From: DATEOR01 sp963841425
GTDB lineage: Bacteria; Actinomycetota; Thermoleophilia; Gaiellales; Gaiellaceae
Direction of reading: 5' to 3'
DNA length: 64,000 nt
NCBI GenBank assembly: GCA_963841425.1
Contig: CAWJCL010000001.1
Coordinates: 1-64,000, forward strand
A program made the position numbers and the translations under genes. The notes under the pieces are model-generated. The model did not search any database, was not told the origin of the DNA, and was given only the letters and a program-made list of their open reading frames with translations. Below are positions 33,045 through 39,889 of the stretch, piece after piece (the stretch's first letter is position 1; each line of letters starts with the position of its first letter).

Positions 33045-33803
33045 TTGCGAGGAAGCGTGACACTGTTCGTCGTAGCCGCTGTCGGCGTCGTCGCCGCGCT
33101 CGCCATCGGCGACGCCCTGCGGTCGGGACGATCCTCGTCAGCACCCGTCACCGCTTCAACAACCACGCCTGCTCCGACAACGGACACAGCGCCGCCGCCG
33201 CCGCCCGACTCCACCCCTGTGCGCGGGCTGGCGCGGCCACCCGATACCTGCGGGGCCTTCCGGATCGCACCGTCGGGCGAGTATCCGCTCCTCGTCGTCG
33301 AAGTCGTCGCCAGCGAGGTCACCTGTCACGACGCGCGGAAAGTGATGAAAGCGCACTACGTCGGCCTTCTGAGCCGTTCCTGGGTCTGTCGCGGCCCTGC
33401 TGAGGGCAGATCGACGTGCGAGAAGCGTTCGGGCGAGGCGGTCAGAGCGCATTTCGCAGACGCACTCGACGACCCGGAATGGGAGATGGAGCGGATCGCG
33501 AACCGTTGGGCTCGGGCCTTCGCTTCGACAAACGGGGTCTGCTTCGGCCACATGACCCAGCCCCTGTGCGAGCGGATCAACTGCGAACGCGCCGGAGGGT
33601 TCAAGATCCCCAACTGCACGCCGCCCACAACCGCGTATCGGAGGTCGTTCGGGAAAGCGAGGCTCGAGGAGATCGCCATCAAGGGCGAGCGGGTCGCGGC
33701 GAGGTTCTCGAACGGCGAACTGATCACGCTCGTCGGGGTCGTCGGAGGCGACTGGTTGGTTCACAAGCTCGGCGGACAAGCGGGCCGCAAGGTCTTCGAG
33801 TAG
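33045..33803 (+). CDS. Membrane-anchored or secreted hypothetical protein
   Basis: 252 residues from TTG 33045: a short signal-anchor helix (VTLFVVAAVGVVAALAIGDAL), a Thr/Pro linker (TTTPAPTTDTAPPPPPD) and an exported domain of about 190 residues with eight cysteines (DTCGAF; VTCHDARK; WVCRGP; STCEKR; GVCFGHM; PLCERINCERA; PNCTPP). The last part (SFGKARLEEIAIKGERVAARFSNGELITL) resembles NTF2-like lipoproteins. The N-terminal IGDALRSG parallels VVDALRGS of the previous gene. Confidence 0.65.
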   Translation: MRGSVTLFVVAAVGVVAALAIGDALRSGRSSSAPVTASTTTPAPTTDTAPPPPPDSTPVRGLARPPDTCGAFRIAPSGEYPLLVVEVVASEVTCHDARKVMKAHYVGLLSRSWVCRGPAEGRSTCEKRSGEAVRAHFADALDDPEWEMERIANRWARAFASTNGVCFGHMTQPLCERINCERAGGFKIPNCTPPTTAYRRSFGKARLEEIAIKGERVAARFSNGELITLVGVVGGDWLVHKLGGQAGRKVFE

Positions 33804-33809
33804 AGCGAT

Positions 33810-33880
33810 AACGGCCGGCGCTCGCCGCGAAAGCTCCTCCGCGCCGTCGTCGCTCGGCCGTTCGGGCGGAAGCCCTAGGC
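33810..33880 (+). repeat. Dispersed repeat R1, copy c
   Basis: The fullest + strand copy: ggcgctcgccgcgaaagctc, then cgccgtcgtcgctcggc, then gttcgggcggaagccctagg. It begins seven bases after the stop of the 33045 gene and is followed by an R2 string at 33889. Confidence 0.6.
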
Positions 33881-33922
33881 CGGAGCTCTTGCGGAAGGGC
33901 GGCGGCGGACTACCGTGAGTGT

Positions 33923-34213
33923 GTGACCGACCACGAATGGCGGGTGCGGGAATCTGGGAGGCTCGCGCTTGGCAGGAGGAGCGTAGGCGCTTCTTGGTCG
34001 ATTAGGTCGACGGCTCGCGATGGACGGGAGGTCTGGACGATCGTGGACATCTCGCGTGCAGCGATGGACAGGGTCGAGAATGGTTTGGTCGCGGATGACA
34101 CGCGGCTTGCCTTGAAGACGCAGGGGCGAAGCCCCGTCGAGGCCGCCGTCAAGCGAGGCGGTCATCCGCCGGCTCGCATCCTCTGCACGCCGTCCGGCTG
34201 TAAGGCGCGATAA
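33923..34213 (+). CDS. Small hypothetical protein
   Basis: 96 residues from GTG 33923: DHEWRVRESGRLALGRRSVGASWSIRSTARDGREVWTIVDISRAAMDR. Two or three beta strands, a helix, and an Ala/Arg tail. It resembles small conserved actinobacterial proteins with the order W-x-[VL]-RE-x-G. Start supported only by frame and composition. Confidence 0.5.
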   Translation: MTDHEWRVRESGRLALGRRSVGASWSIRSTARDGREVWTIVDISRAAMDRVENGLVADDTRLALKTQGRSPVEAAVKRGGHPPARILCTPSGCKAR

Positions 34214-34279
34214 GAGGTAGCCGGAGGAACGTGCCTCGTGCATCAGCGCATCTTTCGAGGTTGTCGGCGTTCGCTCATC

Positions 34280-34408
34280 ATGTGGCGTGAGGCGATCGTG
34301 AGATACCGCCAGCCTCAGCAGAACGAGGCCGAGCGCGTGAAGTCACAGCGTCTCAAGAGACTAGGACTCCGCGGCTTGTTTGACCGAGACGATCGGCGCA
34401 GGAAGTGA
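34280..34408 (+). CDS. Possible very small basic protein
   Basis: ATG 34280 to TGA 34408, 42 residues (WREAIVRYRQPQQNEAERVKSQRLKRLGLRGLF...). The composition is charged and helical, not GC-shadow-like. No ribosome binding site or family. Fills part of the gap between two small genes. Confidence 0.3.
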   Translation: MWREAIVRYRQPQQNEAERVKSQRLKRLGLRGLFDRDDRRRK

Positions 34409-34437
34409 CCCTGCGGGCAAGGCTCCGGTATTGACCG

Positions 34438-34659
34438 CTAGGTCCGCAGGGGAGTCGGGCCGCCGTGGCCGGGTGCGTAGAGGGTCTCACCCTGATCGCG
34501 CAGGCGCATGTACTCAGAAAGCTCCATCTGGACCTCGGCGGTGCAGAAGGTACGGCATTCACACATGAATGAGCCGCCCGGCTCCCCAAGGCCCCGCAGC
34601 TGGTTGTAGATCCGGTCGTTGGCCGTCCGCACTGAATCTTCCGCGGCGAAGGTTGCCAT
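34438..34659 (-). CDS. CEC-type small cysteine protein (copy 2)
   Basis: 73 residues from ATG 34659 with AGGAAGGAGAGGTC upstream. Core: ANDRIYNQLRGLGEPGGSFMCECRTFCTAEVQMELSEYMRLRD. Cys-Glu-Cys and a third Cys four residues later, then the M-x-L-S-E-Y helix. The ending ETLYAPGHGG recalls copies 3 and 4 (LLAPRH, LFARDH). A metal site is likely; role unknown. Its 5' leader is conserved with copies 3 and 4. Confidence 0.75.
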   Translation of the reverse strand: MATFAAEDSVRTANDRIYNQLRGLGEPGGSFMCECRTFCTAEVQMELSEYMRLRDQGETLYAPGHGGPTPLRT

Positions 34660-34735
34660 GACCTCTCCTTCCTGCTCTCCTGGCCAGATTGGCCGGTGGA
34701 GGGTCAAAGAGGTCGGCGAGCATTGCGTACGTCGA
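34660..34735 (-). promoter_or_regulatory. Conserved leader of a CEC gene (copy L1)
   Basis: Upstream of ATG 34659, read on the minus strand: a GACGTAC box, CTCGCCGACCTCTTTGACCC, a small hairpin GGCCA-ATC-TGGCC and the ribosome binding site. The same series precedes the CEC genes at 45027 (-) and 45485 (+). Confidence 0.6.
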
Positions 34736-34780
34736 GTGTAGCTGCTCGGGGTGGGCGGCTCGTATGACGCCGCGAAGCAC

Positions 34781-34972
34781 TTGCGGAAGGGGGCGGGGAG
34801 TTACGGATGCCGCTTGGCCAGCGCCTCGCGCCAAACCACGGGAAACCCTGGATTTTTCCCGCTAGGCGAGTTTTTCTCGCGAAGAGTTAACGGGGTGTCC
34901 GGATGCTTCGTCTCCCCTGGCAACTCCCCCCGCCTCTTCATAAAAAATGCGCGGGGAGTTATCGGGGTGTCC
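34781..34972. repeat. Cluster of short repeats R2 and R3
   Basis: R2 (ttgcggaagggggcggggag) at 34781 recurs at 32236, 33889 (+) and, inverted, at 35533 and 43491. The 43491 copy also shares the following gttacggatgc. R3 (gagttaacggggtgtccg, 34884) recurs at 34956 as gagttatcggggtgtccg. No gene is supported in 34660-35138. Confidence 0.55.
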
Positions 34973-35138
34973 GCGCAGGCAACAGCGCTTGGGCTTCCCC
35001 CCGCCCATTCCATATCGGTTTGCACAGCAGGTACGAATCGGGGAGAGAAACGCTGACTTGCACTGACGAGAAAGCGCTCCGCTGGAGCAGCCCTGCGCCG
35101 CCCGCCCAGGTGTGCCAGACGAGCGGCGCAGCGTTCCG

Positions 35139-35405
35139 TTAGGTGGTCGACTCGGGATCGCGCGGCATCAGGATCCATAGCGCCAGGTAGGCGAGAACCT
35201 GTGAGCCCGGAAGCACGATCGACGCGATGATGACGAGCCGGACGACGAGAGGGTTCCAGTCATACCGGCGGGCGAAGCCAGCCCCCACGCCGGCGATCCA
35301 CTTCCCGCGCCTCGGCCGGGTCAAGCCTCGTTCGGCAAACCACGCACGAGCCCCGGCGAGTGACGACTCTCTTGGATCGGCTGCAATGTAGGTATCGCTT
35401 GGCAT
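35139..35405 (-). CDS. PspC-domain protein
   Basis: 88 residues. After a 30-residue N-terminus comes the PspC domain: KWIAGVGAGFARRYDWNPLVVRLVIIASIVLPGSQVLAYLALWILMPRDP, with its single hydrophobic hairpin. PspC proteins sense or respond to membrane stress. The motif order is complete. Start ATG 35405. Confidence 0.88.
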   Translation of the reverse strand: MPSDTYIAADPRESSLAGARAWFAERGLTRPRRGKWIAGVGAGFARRYDWNPLVVRLVIIASIVLPGSQVLAYLALWILMPRDPESTT

Positions 35406-35566
35406 GTGACTCCTTTTGATTGGGACTCCAACAGGATCTCGCAGGCGCGGGAAGCGGCCAAGCGTGCCAGCAGGCGTCTCACACTACGGGTAGCACGCGC
35501 CAGCAAGGGCGCCGTCGGTTCCCAGGATTAGCCCGCCGCCGCCCTTCCGCAAACGCTTCGCTCGCC

Positions 35567-35863
35567 CTATCCGCCGCGCGGGTTGTGTTTGCGGCAGACC
35601 GTACGGAGCTCGGCATCCGGAGCGAGGAGCACGTCGCTCTCGTCGCCGTAGATGTGGTGAACCTCCAAGAGCCGCGTCCCCTCGCAGCGCTCGCCCGGTC
35701 GGACTTGCGTCGTGCAGCGGTAGCCGTCCCTGGCGAGGATGCGCTCGCGGGTCTTACGCCATTCTCGCGTCGAGCCCGAGCGCCAGCGCTTCGGGTGCTC
35801 CTCGCAGCGTGAGCCCATGCTGGCCGGGATGATCTTCCCGCACTTGATGCACGTCTTGAACAT
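35567..35863 (-). CDS. HNH endonuclease
   Basis: 98 residues: an N-terminal zinc pair (CIKCGK, then RCEEH), then the HNH block WRKTRERILARDGYRCTTQ...CEGTRLLEVHHIYG...LRTVCRKHNPRGG. The HH of EVHHI and the late CRKHN are the catalytic/metal residues. Stand-alone HNH proteins of this type are common in prophages and integrative elements. Its 3' end carries an inverted R2 string just outside the stop. Confidence 0.85.
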   Translation of the reverse strand: MFKTCIKCGKIIPASMGSRCEEHPKRWRSGSTREWRKTRERILARDGYRCTTQVRPGERCEGTRLLEVHHIYGDESDVLLAPDAELRTVCRKHNPRGG

Positions 35864-35973
35864 CTGCCGCGCGGGCTAGGCAGGAGCGCGCAGAGGGAAC
35901 GCCCCAGCGTCCCCCCACGCAGCCATGCCCCGAGCGCCAACCTCGAAAAGGATAGGCCGCTGCTCGGGATTCC

Positions 35974-36195
35974 TCATGCGATACCAGCCGCCTTCAGGCG
36001 CGCGTCGTTCTCGCGCTTGATCTTCTCCTCGAGCTCGCCCTGCATGCGCTCGAACTCGCTCTTGAAGACCTCGATCTCGGCGTTGATGCGCTCCGCCTTG
36101 TGCAAGTCGCCGGCCTTCGCGTGCTGCTCGCGTTCGCGTTGGAGGGCGCCCAGGTGATCCCTGACCAACTCGATCGTCTGGTAGCCCGAGATCAC
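35974..36195 (-). CDS. Small coiled-coil protein, third gene of the JAB operon
   Basis: GTG 36195 overlaps the stop of the JAB gene (GTGA). 73 residues, almost entirely helical with heptads (LVRDHLGALQREREQHAKAG; INAEIEVFKSEFERMQGELEEKIKRENDARL). No family recognised. Its strict coupling to the JAB protein suggests a partner or substrate adaptor. Confidence 0.7.
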   Translation of the reverse strand: MISGYQTIELVRDHLGALQREREQHAKAGDLHKAERINAEIEVFKSEFERMQGELEEKIKRENDARLKAAGIA

Positions 36196-36743
36196 TTCGT
36201 CTCCCTCATGACGGCGGGCTCGGCGAGTGTCACGAAGCCGGCGGGGCGCAGTTGGGTCCGCCCGGCCATCTTCGGCTCCTTGCTGCGCATAAAGCACCAC
36301 AGGTGCATCGTCCACTCGCCGCCCGGCGCCGGCGTAAGGATCAGCTCGAGGGCGCGCTGCGTTCTCGCGCCCCATTCCTCGCGGCGCTCGAGCAGGACAT
36401 CGATGCGCTTCATGTCCGTCTCCGAAGGCGCATCGCTGTCGGGGTGAAGATGCGTGTGCCACATGCCGGCGAGCTCAAGCCCTTCGCGGCGCATTACTTC
36501 GTCGACGGATTCGAGCGAAGCAACGTCGTAGTCGATCGCCCCGATTCCCCGCTCTGGATGGTCGCCGGGTCCCGAGGCGTAAGAGATCTCGAGCCCCTCC
36601 GTTCGCCACCAGCCCAGACCCTGCGCCGCCCACAACCAGCCACCTGTTTCGTGGTTTCGGGCGAGCGCAGCAGACGCGGCTCGCAGCTCTTCCTGGATCA
36701 GCTTCCGAGCGAGGGGGGAGAGCGAGGCCTTGATGACGGTCAC
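36192..36743 (-). CDS. JAB/JAMM metalloprotease-fold protein
   Basis: 183 residues from GTG 36743, which overlaps the upstream excisionase stop (GTGA). JAMM motif: Glu32 in HETGGWLWA, His96-Thr-His98 in MWHTHLHPDSDAPSETD, with Ser107 and Asp110. All zinc ligands are present, so an isopeptidase or peptidase is likely. Unlike eukaryote-like bacterial ubiquitin systems, no E1, E2 or ubiquitin-like gene lies beside it. The natural substrate is unknown. Confidence 0.85.
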   Translation of the reverse strand: MTVIKASLSPLARKLIQEELRAASAALARNHETGGWLWAAQGLGWWRTEGLEISYASGPGDHPERGIGAIDYDVASLESVDEVMRREGLELAGMWHTHLHPDSDAPSETDMKRIDVLLERREEWGARTQRALELILTPAPGGEWTMHLWCFMRSKEPKMAGRTQLRPAGFVTLAEPAVMRETK

Positions 36744-36934
36744 GGCGCGGGCTCCCGATTGAGCCATTCGTCCAGGGCGACGGCGGAGAACCTGATCGGA
36801 GCGTGCGGTCCATCGCCCAACCTCAGAGCGGGAATCTCGCCGCTACGGACCTTCGCGCGCAGCGTCCACTCGGCGATTCGGAGGACCCGCGCCGCCTCTT
36901 TGACGGTGAGAAGTTGTGGGGAAACTTGTGGCAC
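36740..36934 (-). CDS. Excisionase-like HTH protein
   Basis: 64 residues: LLTVKEAARVLRIAEWTLRAKVRSGEIPALRLGDGPHAPIRFSAVALDEWLNRE, the excisionase/HTH_17 fold. First gene of a three-gene overlapping operon (HTH, JAB, coiled coil). Three AACTTGTG-like repeats (about 36912-36952) lie around its start and may be its operator. Confidence 0.82.
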   Translation of the reverse strand: MPQVSPQLLTVKEAARVLRIAEWTLRAKVRSGEIPALRLGDGPHAPIRFSAVALDEWLNREPAP

Positions 36935-37003
36935 GTTGTAACTTGTGCTAAGTCTAACGTGAGCGGACGACGTTCATCCGTCGCTCGTGTGCATACTCGG
37001 CTC

Positions 37004-37249
37004 GTGGCCGTGATCGCGCCGGAGGCTCTGACCTCCACGGGCTGGCAGGCAGTCGATGCGACTGCGAGATATTGGCGTCACGAGCTCCGCTACGGGCCGG
37101 CGGTATTCGACCGGTGGGAAGTCGATTCGATCGAGCAGAAGGGACAGCGGCCGAGGCCGCGACGAGCCTCCCCCTGTCTTTGCCGGAGCCCCTACGGCCA
37201 GCTCGAGGAGCGCATCTGTTGGAAGTGCGGCCGACGCGTGGGCGGCTAA
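37004..37249 (+). CDS. Small YWRHE zinc-finger protein (copy 1)
   Basis: About 81 residues with the start uncertain (GTG 37004, 37010 or 36987). Core RYWRHELRYGPAVFDRWEVDS; zinc pair ASPCLCRSPYG...ICWKCGRRVGG at the C-terminus. A second gene (to 38226) has the same order: RYWRHEGRYGEAYFD...PACPCHPG...CVKCGRRIPER. Probably zinc-binding; role unknown. Convergent with the CBS gene, with overlap of stops. Confidence 0.6.
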   Translation: MAVIAPEALTSTGWQAVDATARYWRHELRYGPAVFDRWEVDSIEQKGQRPRPRRASPCLCRSPYGQLEERICWKCGRRVGG

Positions 37250-37695
37250 CGCCGAAGGTCTAGCGGGACGCCGATGTACTCGTGCAGGAACTTGATCTCG
37301 AAGCTCTGCTGCTTCGACTTGAACTTGACGACGTCTCCGATCGAGACGATGCCCACCACGCTGCCCCGATCGTCGACGACCGGTAGGTGTCGGATCCGCC
37401 GGTCCGTCATCAGTGCCATGCATTCGTCGATCGACGTCTCCGGCGTGACAACGATCAGCGGCGAGGACATGATCTCGCGAACCGAGGTTCCCTGGTCGGT
37501 GCGTCCCTCGACCGTCACGCGGCGGAGGTAATCCCGCTCGGTGATAATTCCTGTGATCTCGCCGCCCTCGGTTACGAGCAGCGAGGCAACGTCCGCCGCG
37601 ACCATCTGCCTCACCGCTTCGTCTACCGATGCGTCCGCGTCAATCTGGAGGACGTCGTGGCCCTTCTCCTCAAGGATCTGCGACACCCGGTTCAC
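37246..37695 (-). CDS. CBS-domain pair protein
   Basis: 149 residues from GTG 37695 (TCAGGAG upstream). Two CBS domains: VLQIDADASVDEAVRQMVAADVASLLVTEGGEITGIITERDYLRRV and SSPLIVVTPETSIDECMALMTDRRIRHLPVVDDRGSVVGIVSIGDVV. Stand-alone CBS pairs bind adenosyl ligands and regulate partner proteins. An ordinary chromosomal-type gene inside element A. Confidence 0.9.
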   Translation of the reverse strand: MNRVSQILEEKGHDVLQIDADASVDEAVRQMVAADVASLLVTEGGEITGIITERDYLRRVTVEGRTDQGTSVREIMSSPLIVVTPETSIDECMALMTDRRIRHLPVVDDRGSVVGIVSIGDVVKFKSKQQSFEIKFLHEYIGVPLDLRR

Positions 37696-37753
37696 GTCGG
37701 CTCCTGACCTCCTCACCCCCTGTTAAGAGGGTACGGCTAACGTCGTCCTCGAC

Positions 37754-37942
37754 TTACCGCCGAGGCCGCCGTCTGAACTCGTCGCAGGTGGCTGACCCCC
37801 GGATCAGCCCCCGAACCAAGCGACAACCGCCAAGCGGCAGTGGCGGGAACATGTACTTGCAGCGGTCACAACGACCCTCGGCCTGGGGGGCGGGCCGATA
37901 GTTCGCGTCCTTCTTCGCGAGACCCCACACCCTCGTCGCCAT
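37754..37942 (-). CDS. Small four-cysteine protein, possibly iron-sulfur (HiPIP-like)
   Basis: 62 residues from ATG 37942 with GAGGAGGAA upstream. CDRCKYMFPPLPLGGCRLVRGLIRGSATCDEF: a Cys-x-x-Cys, a Cys about 13 residues later, and a last Cys 12 residues on, ahead of Asp-Glu-Phe. The spacing recalls high-potential iron-sulfur proteins (CxxC...GxC..V.G.I...CxxF) without a signal peptide. Zinc binding is equally possible. Confidence 0.65.
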   Translation of the reverse strand: MATRVWGLAKKDANYRPAPQAEGRCDRCKYMFPPLPLGGCRLVRGLIRGSATCDEFRRRPRR

Positions 37943-38226
37943 CTGATTCCTCCTCAGCGGAGCGTACTACCTCTCGGCAGTACGAGTCGTCCCTGTCCCA
38001 GGGCCGAGACACCACCGAGACACCACGGCCCGCCTCAGGGCGCTACTGGCGCCACGAGGGGCGCTACGGGGAGGCGTACTTTGACGTTCACCAGGCTGCA
38101 GCGCTGGAGGCGGGCGGGCAACGCCGAGCGATCGCGCCGCGTCGAGCTCCGGCCTGCCCCTGCCACCCCGGCATCGCGGACCGGGGAACGTGCGTCAAGT
38201 GCGGGCGGCGTATTCCGGAGAGGTAG
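37840..38226 (+). CDS. Small YWRHE zinc-finger protein (copy 2), start uncertain
   Basis: The conserved part begins near 38037: GRYWRHEGRYGEAYFDVHQAAALE, then PACPCHPGIADRGTCVKCGRRIPER. The in-frame ATG 37840 lies inside the four-cysteine gene on the other strand, and the N-terminal part is low-complexity, so the real start may be a rare codon nearer 37980. Paralogue of the 37004 gene. Confidence 0.5.
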   Translation: MAGTCTCSGHNDPRPGGRADSSRPSSRDPTPSSPSDSSSAERTTSRQYESSLSQGRDTTETPRPASGRYWRHEGRYGEAYFDVHQAAALEAGGQRRAIAPRRAPACPCHPGIADRGTCVKCGRRIPER

Positions 38227-38281
38227 CTAAACTCACCAGCAGCGGACGCCCGAGGTTCTCACAAACACGGGTTAGGTAGGT

Positions 38282-38308
38282 CGAAGCCCCCGTCAATCGG
38301 GGGCTTCG
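38282..38308 (+). terminator. Strong hairpin, probable terminator
   Basis: Stem cgaagcccccg (38282-38292) with cgggggcttcg (38298-38308), loop TCAAT. Followed by TCGTTCG, so the T-tract is weak. It separates the zinc-finger gene from the six-gene operon starting at 38380. Confidence 0.6.
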
Positions 38309-38379
38309 TCGTTCGTGGGGTGTACGTCGTCGTGAACCGTCCCTAACATGGTTCGCGTGAGAACTTCGCTGGAACCGCG

Positions 38380-38874
38380 ATGTCACATCTAGGGGGAATC
38401 TCCACCCCGCCCGAGATTCGGGCGCTTTGCTACGGCGCCGGACTGAGCGCCGAGGGTCGGGCAGAGCTTACGGAATGGTTCGAGGCGAATCCTGAGACCG
38501 ACGAGGCTGCGATCGCCGCGAAGGTCGCCTGGATAGCCAACATCGAAGCCGGCGTGGATCCCGAGCGCGCCGAAAGATTCCGGGCGACGACTCGCGGCGT
38601 GTCCCAGTCATGGGATGCTTTCCACGCTGAGGAACGGCGGATGCGCCGAGCGCGCAGGGTGGCGACGATGCCGCAGCGCAGGGTGGCGACGCGAGCGCCG
38701 CAGATACGGCGGACGCTATGCGCCAGACCTCCGCGCTCCCAGCGGCGGGCCAGCAGCGCCCAGAACAAGTCACCATCCGGCTTAGCCGGGGACGACTCCG
38801 ACCCAGCACCTAGACCGCTAGACCTTCTCGACGCCGCCCTGCTCGCGCTGGGCTGGGTGCGGGTGGCGGCATGA
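38380..38874 (+). CDS. Hypothetical protein, first gene of the element A integrase operon
   Basis: 164 residues. The N-terminal 85 are well-formed helices (PPEIRALCYGAGLSAEGRAELTEWFEANPETDEAAIAAKVAWIANIEAGVDPERAERF). The middle is basic and partly made of a 16-base direct repeat (38652-38667 and 38676-38691, both gcgcagggtggcgacg). Ends with LDLLDAALLALGWVRVAA. Its TGA overlaps the ATG of the SWIM gene. No family recognised. Confidence 0.6.
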   Translation: MSHLGGISTPPEIRALCYGAGLSAEGRAELTEWFEANPETDEAAIAAKVAWIANIEAGVDPERAERFRATTRGVSQSWDAFHAEERRMRRARRVATMPQRRVATRAPQIRRTLCARPPRSQRRASSAQNKSPSGLAGDDSDPAPRPLDLLDAALLALGWVRVAA

Positions 38875-39104
38875 GAGAGACGGTCCCCGAGAAGGCCGCG
38901 CGCCTGCTCTCGAGCGGCGCCGTCTACGTTCAGCGCGCCGACGGGGCGAAGGTCGCCGCGACCGTCCAGGGCGACCATGGCCGCTACGTCGTCGTCTTCG
39001 ACGGGGAGCGTTGGGCGTGCTCCTGTCCCGCGTGGCGGAGTTGCGCGCACGCAACGGCTGTGGAGTTGGTTGCGACACCCGCACGGGCGGAGGCGGCGGC
39101 GTGA
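38871..39104 (+). CDS. SWIM zinc-finger protein
   Basis: 77 residues. SWIM pattern: WACSCPAWRSCAHATAVEL (C-x-C...C-x-H), preceded by strands (VYVQRADGAKVAATVQG; YVVVFDGER). SWIM domains bind nucleic acid or protein. ATG 38871 overlaps the previous stop; the next start (GTG 39101) overlaps its TGA. Confidence 0.8.
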   Translation: MRETVPEKAARLLSSGAVYVQRADGAKVAATVQGDHGRYVVVFDGERWACSCPAWRSCAHATAVELVATPARAEAAA

Positions 39105-39361
39105 GGAATCCCTGGCTCACGGAAGCCGACCTCGCCGAGATGGACGTCGTCTCACGGGCGCTCGTGGAGGCGATCTTTACGCACCGGGAGAAGTGCGCGA
39201 CCTGCCGCGAGACGGACCCCGCGCGCGCGGGGTGCTTGGGTCGCTACTGCACGCCGATCTCCGAGGCGATTCAGGCCGCCGTCTACTGGGCGGAGCTCCG
39301 GACGATGATGTCCAAGGCCGAGGCGCTGAGGGCCATGCAGAACGGGAGGCGGGCCGCGTGA
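39101..39361 (+). CDS. Small cysteine-containing hypothetical protein
   Basis: 86 residues from GTG 39101 (GTGA overlap). It carries CATCRETDPARAGCLGRYC, a possible zinc knuckle, between helices (ADLAEMDVVSRALVEAIFTHREK and SEAIQAAVYWAELRTMMSKAEALRAM). Third gene of the operon. No family recognised. Confidence 0.6.
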   Translation: MRNPWLTEADLAEMDVVSRALVEAIFTHREKCATCRETDPARAGCLGRYCTPISEAIQAAVYWAELRTMMSKAEALRAMQNGRRAA

Positions 39362-39534
39362 CGCCCTGCCGCATCTGTGGACGGCCAGCGGCCTTCGCCA
39401 GCGTCTTCTGCGCCGACGACGTCATCGTCTGCAACTACGAAGGACGGCTCAGGCTCGGCATGACAAAGAGGGTCGCAAGCTGGTGGAAGAAGCGCGACCT
39501 CGAGCGCATGTATCCGAGGAGGAGGCGACGGTGA
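39358..39534 (+). CDS. Small zinc-ribbon-like protein
   Basis: 58 residues from GTG 39358 (GTGA overlap): TPCRICGRPAAFASVFCADDVIVC, a partial ribbon with Cys-x-x-Cys and two later cysteines, then a basic helix (MTKRVASWWKKRDLERMYPRRRRR). It may bind nucleic acid. Fourth gene of the operon. Confidence 0.6.
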   Translation: MTPCRICGRPAAFASVFCADDVIVCNYEGRLRLGMTKRVASWWKKRDLERMYPRRRRR

Positions 39535-39875
39535 CCGCGCGCGAGCGGTTACAGACGCTCCTCGCGCCCGAGGTTCTCGCGGCCCTCGAGGAGCTCGTCG
39601 CCGAGCGAGTCGCGGCGGAGATCGACTCCGTTGCTGACGGAAACGGATCGCCATGGCTGTCGCTTCGCCAAGCCGCCGGCTACCTCGGGCTGTCTGAGCG
39701 AACTATCGAGCGCGAACTCTCACGCGGGCGCCTGCGCTCGTCGACGGTCGGCCCGCGCCGCCTTCTGCATCGGGAAGAACTGGACGCCTACGTGAGAGGC
39801 GACGGGGGAGGACGTAGCGCCAACCACGCCACCCCGCCGCCAGGGAGTAGAGTAGATGGTGCCAACCACGCATAA
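39531..39875 (+). CDS. Excisionase-like HTH protein next to the integrase
   Basis: 114 residues from GTG 39531 (overlaps the previous stop). An N-terminal coiled segment (LAPEVLAALEELVAERVAAEI) is followed by the excisionase HTH: PWLSLRQAAGYLGLSERTIERELSRGRLRSSTVGPRRLLHREELDAYV. Position immediately before the integrase fits a recombination directionality factor. Confidence 0.82.
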   Translation: MTARERLQTLLAPEVLAALEELVAERVAAEIDSVADGNGSPWLSLRQAAGYLGLSERTIERELSRGRLRSSTVGPRRLLHREELDAYVRGDGGGRSANHATPPPGSRVDGANHA

Positions 39876-39889
39876 GAGAGGACGCCATC

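Noticed and set aside
34801..35178. Minus-strand frame across the R2/R3 repeats
   Set aside because: It runs through the repeats and has no start signal or domain.
39531..39875. CRISPR or cas-like module around the small zinc-finger genes
   Set aside because: No repeat-spacer array is present and no Cas signature occurs in the neighbouring proteins.
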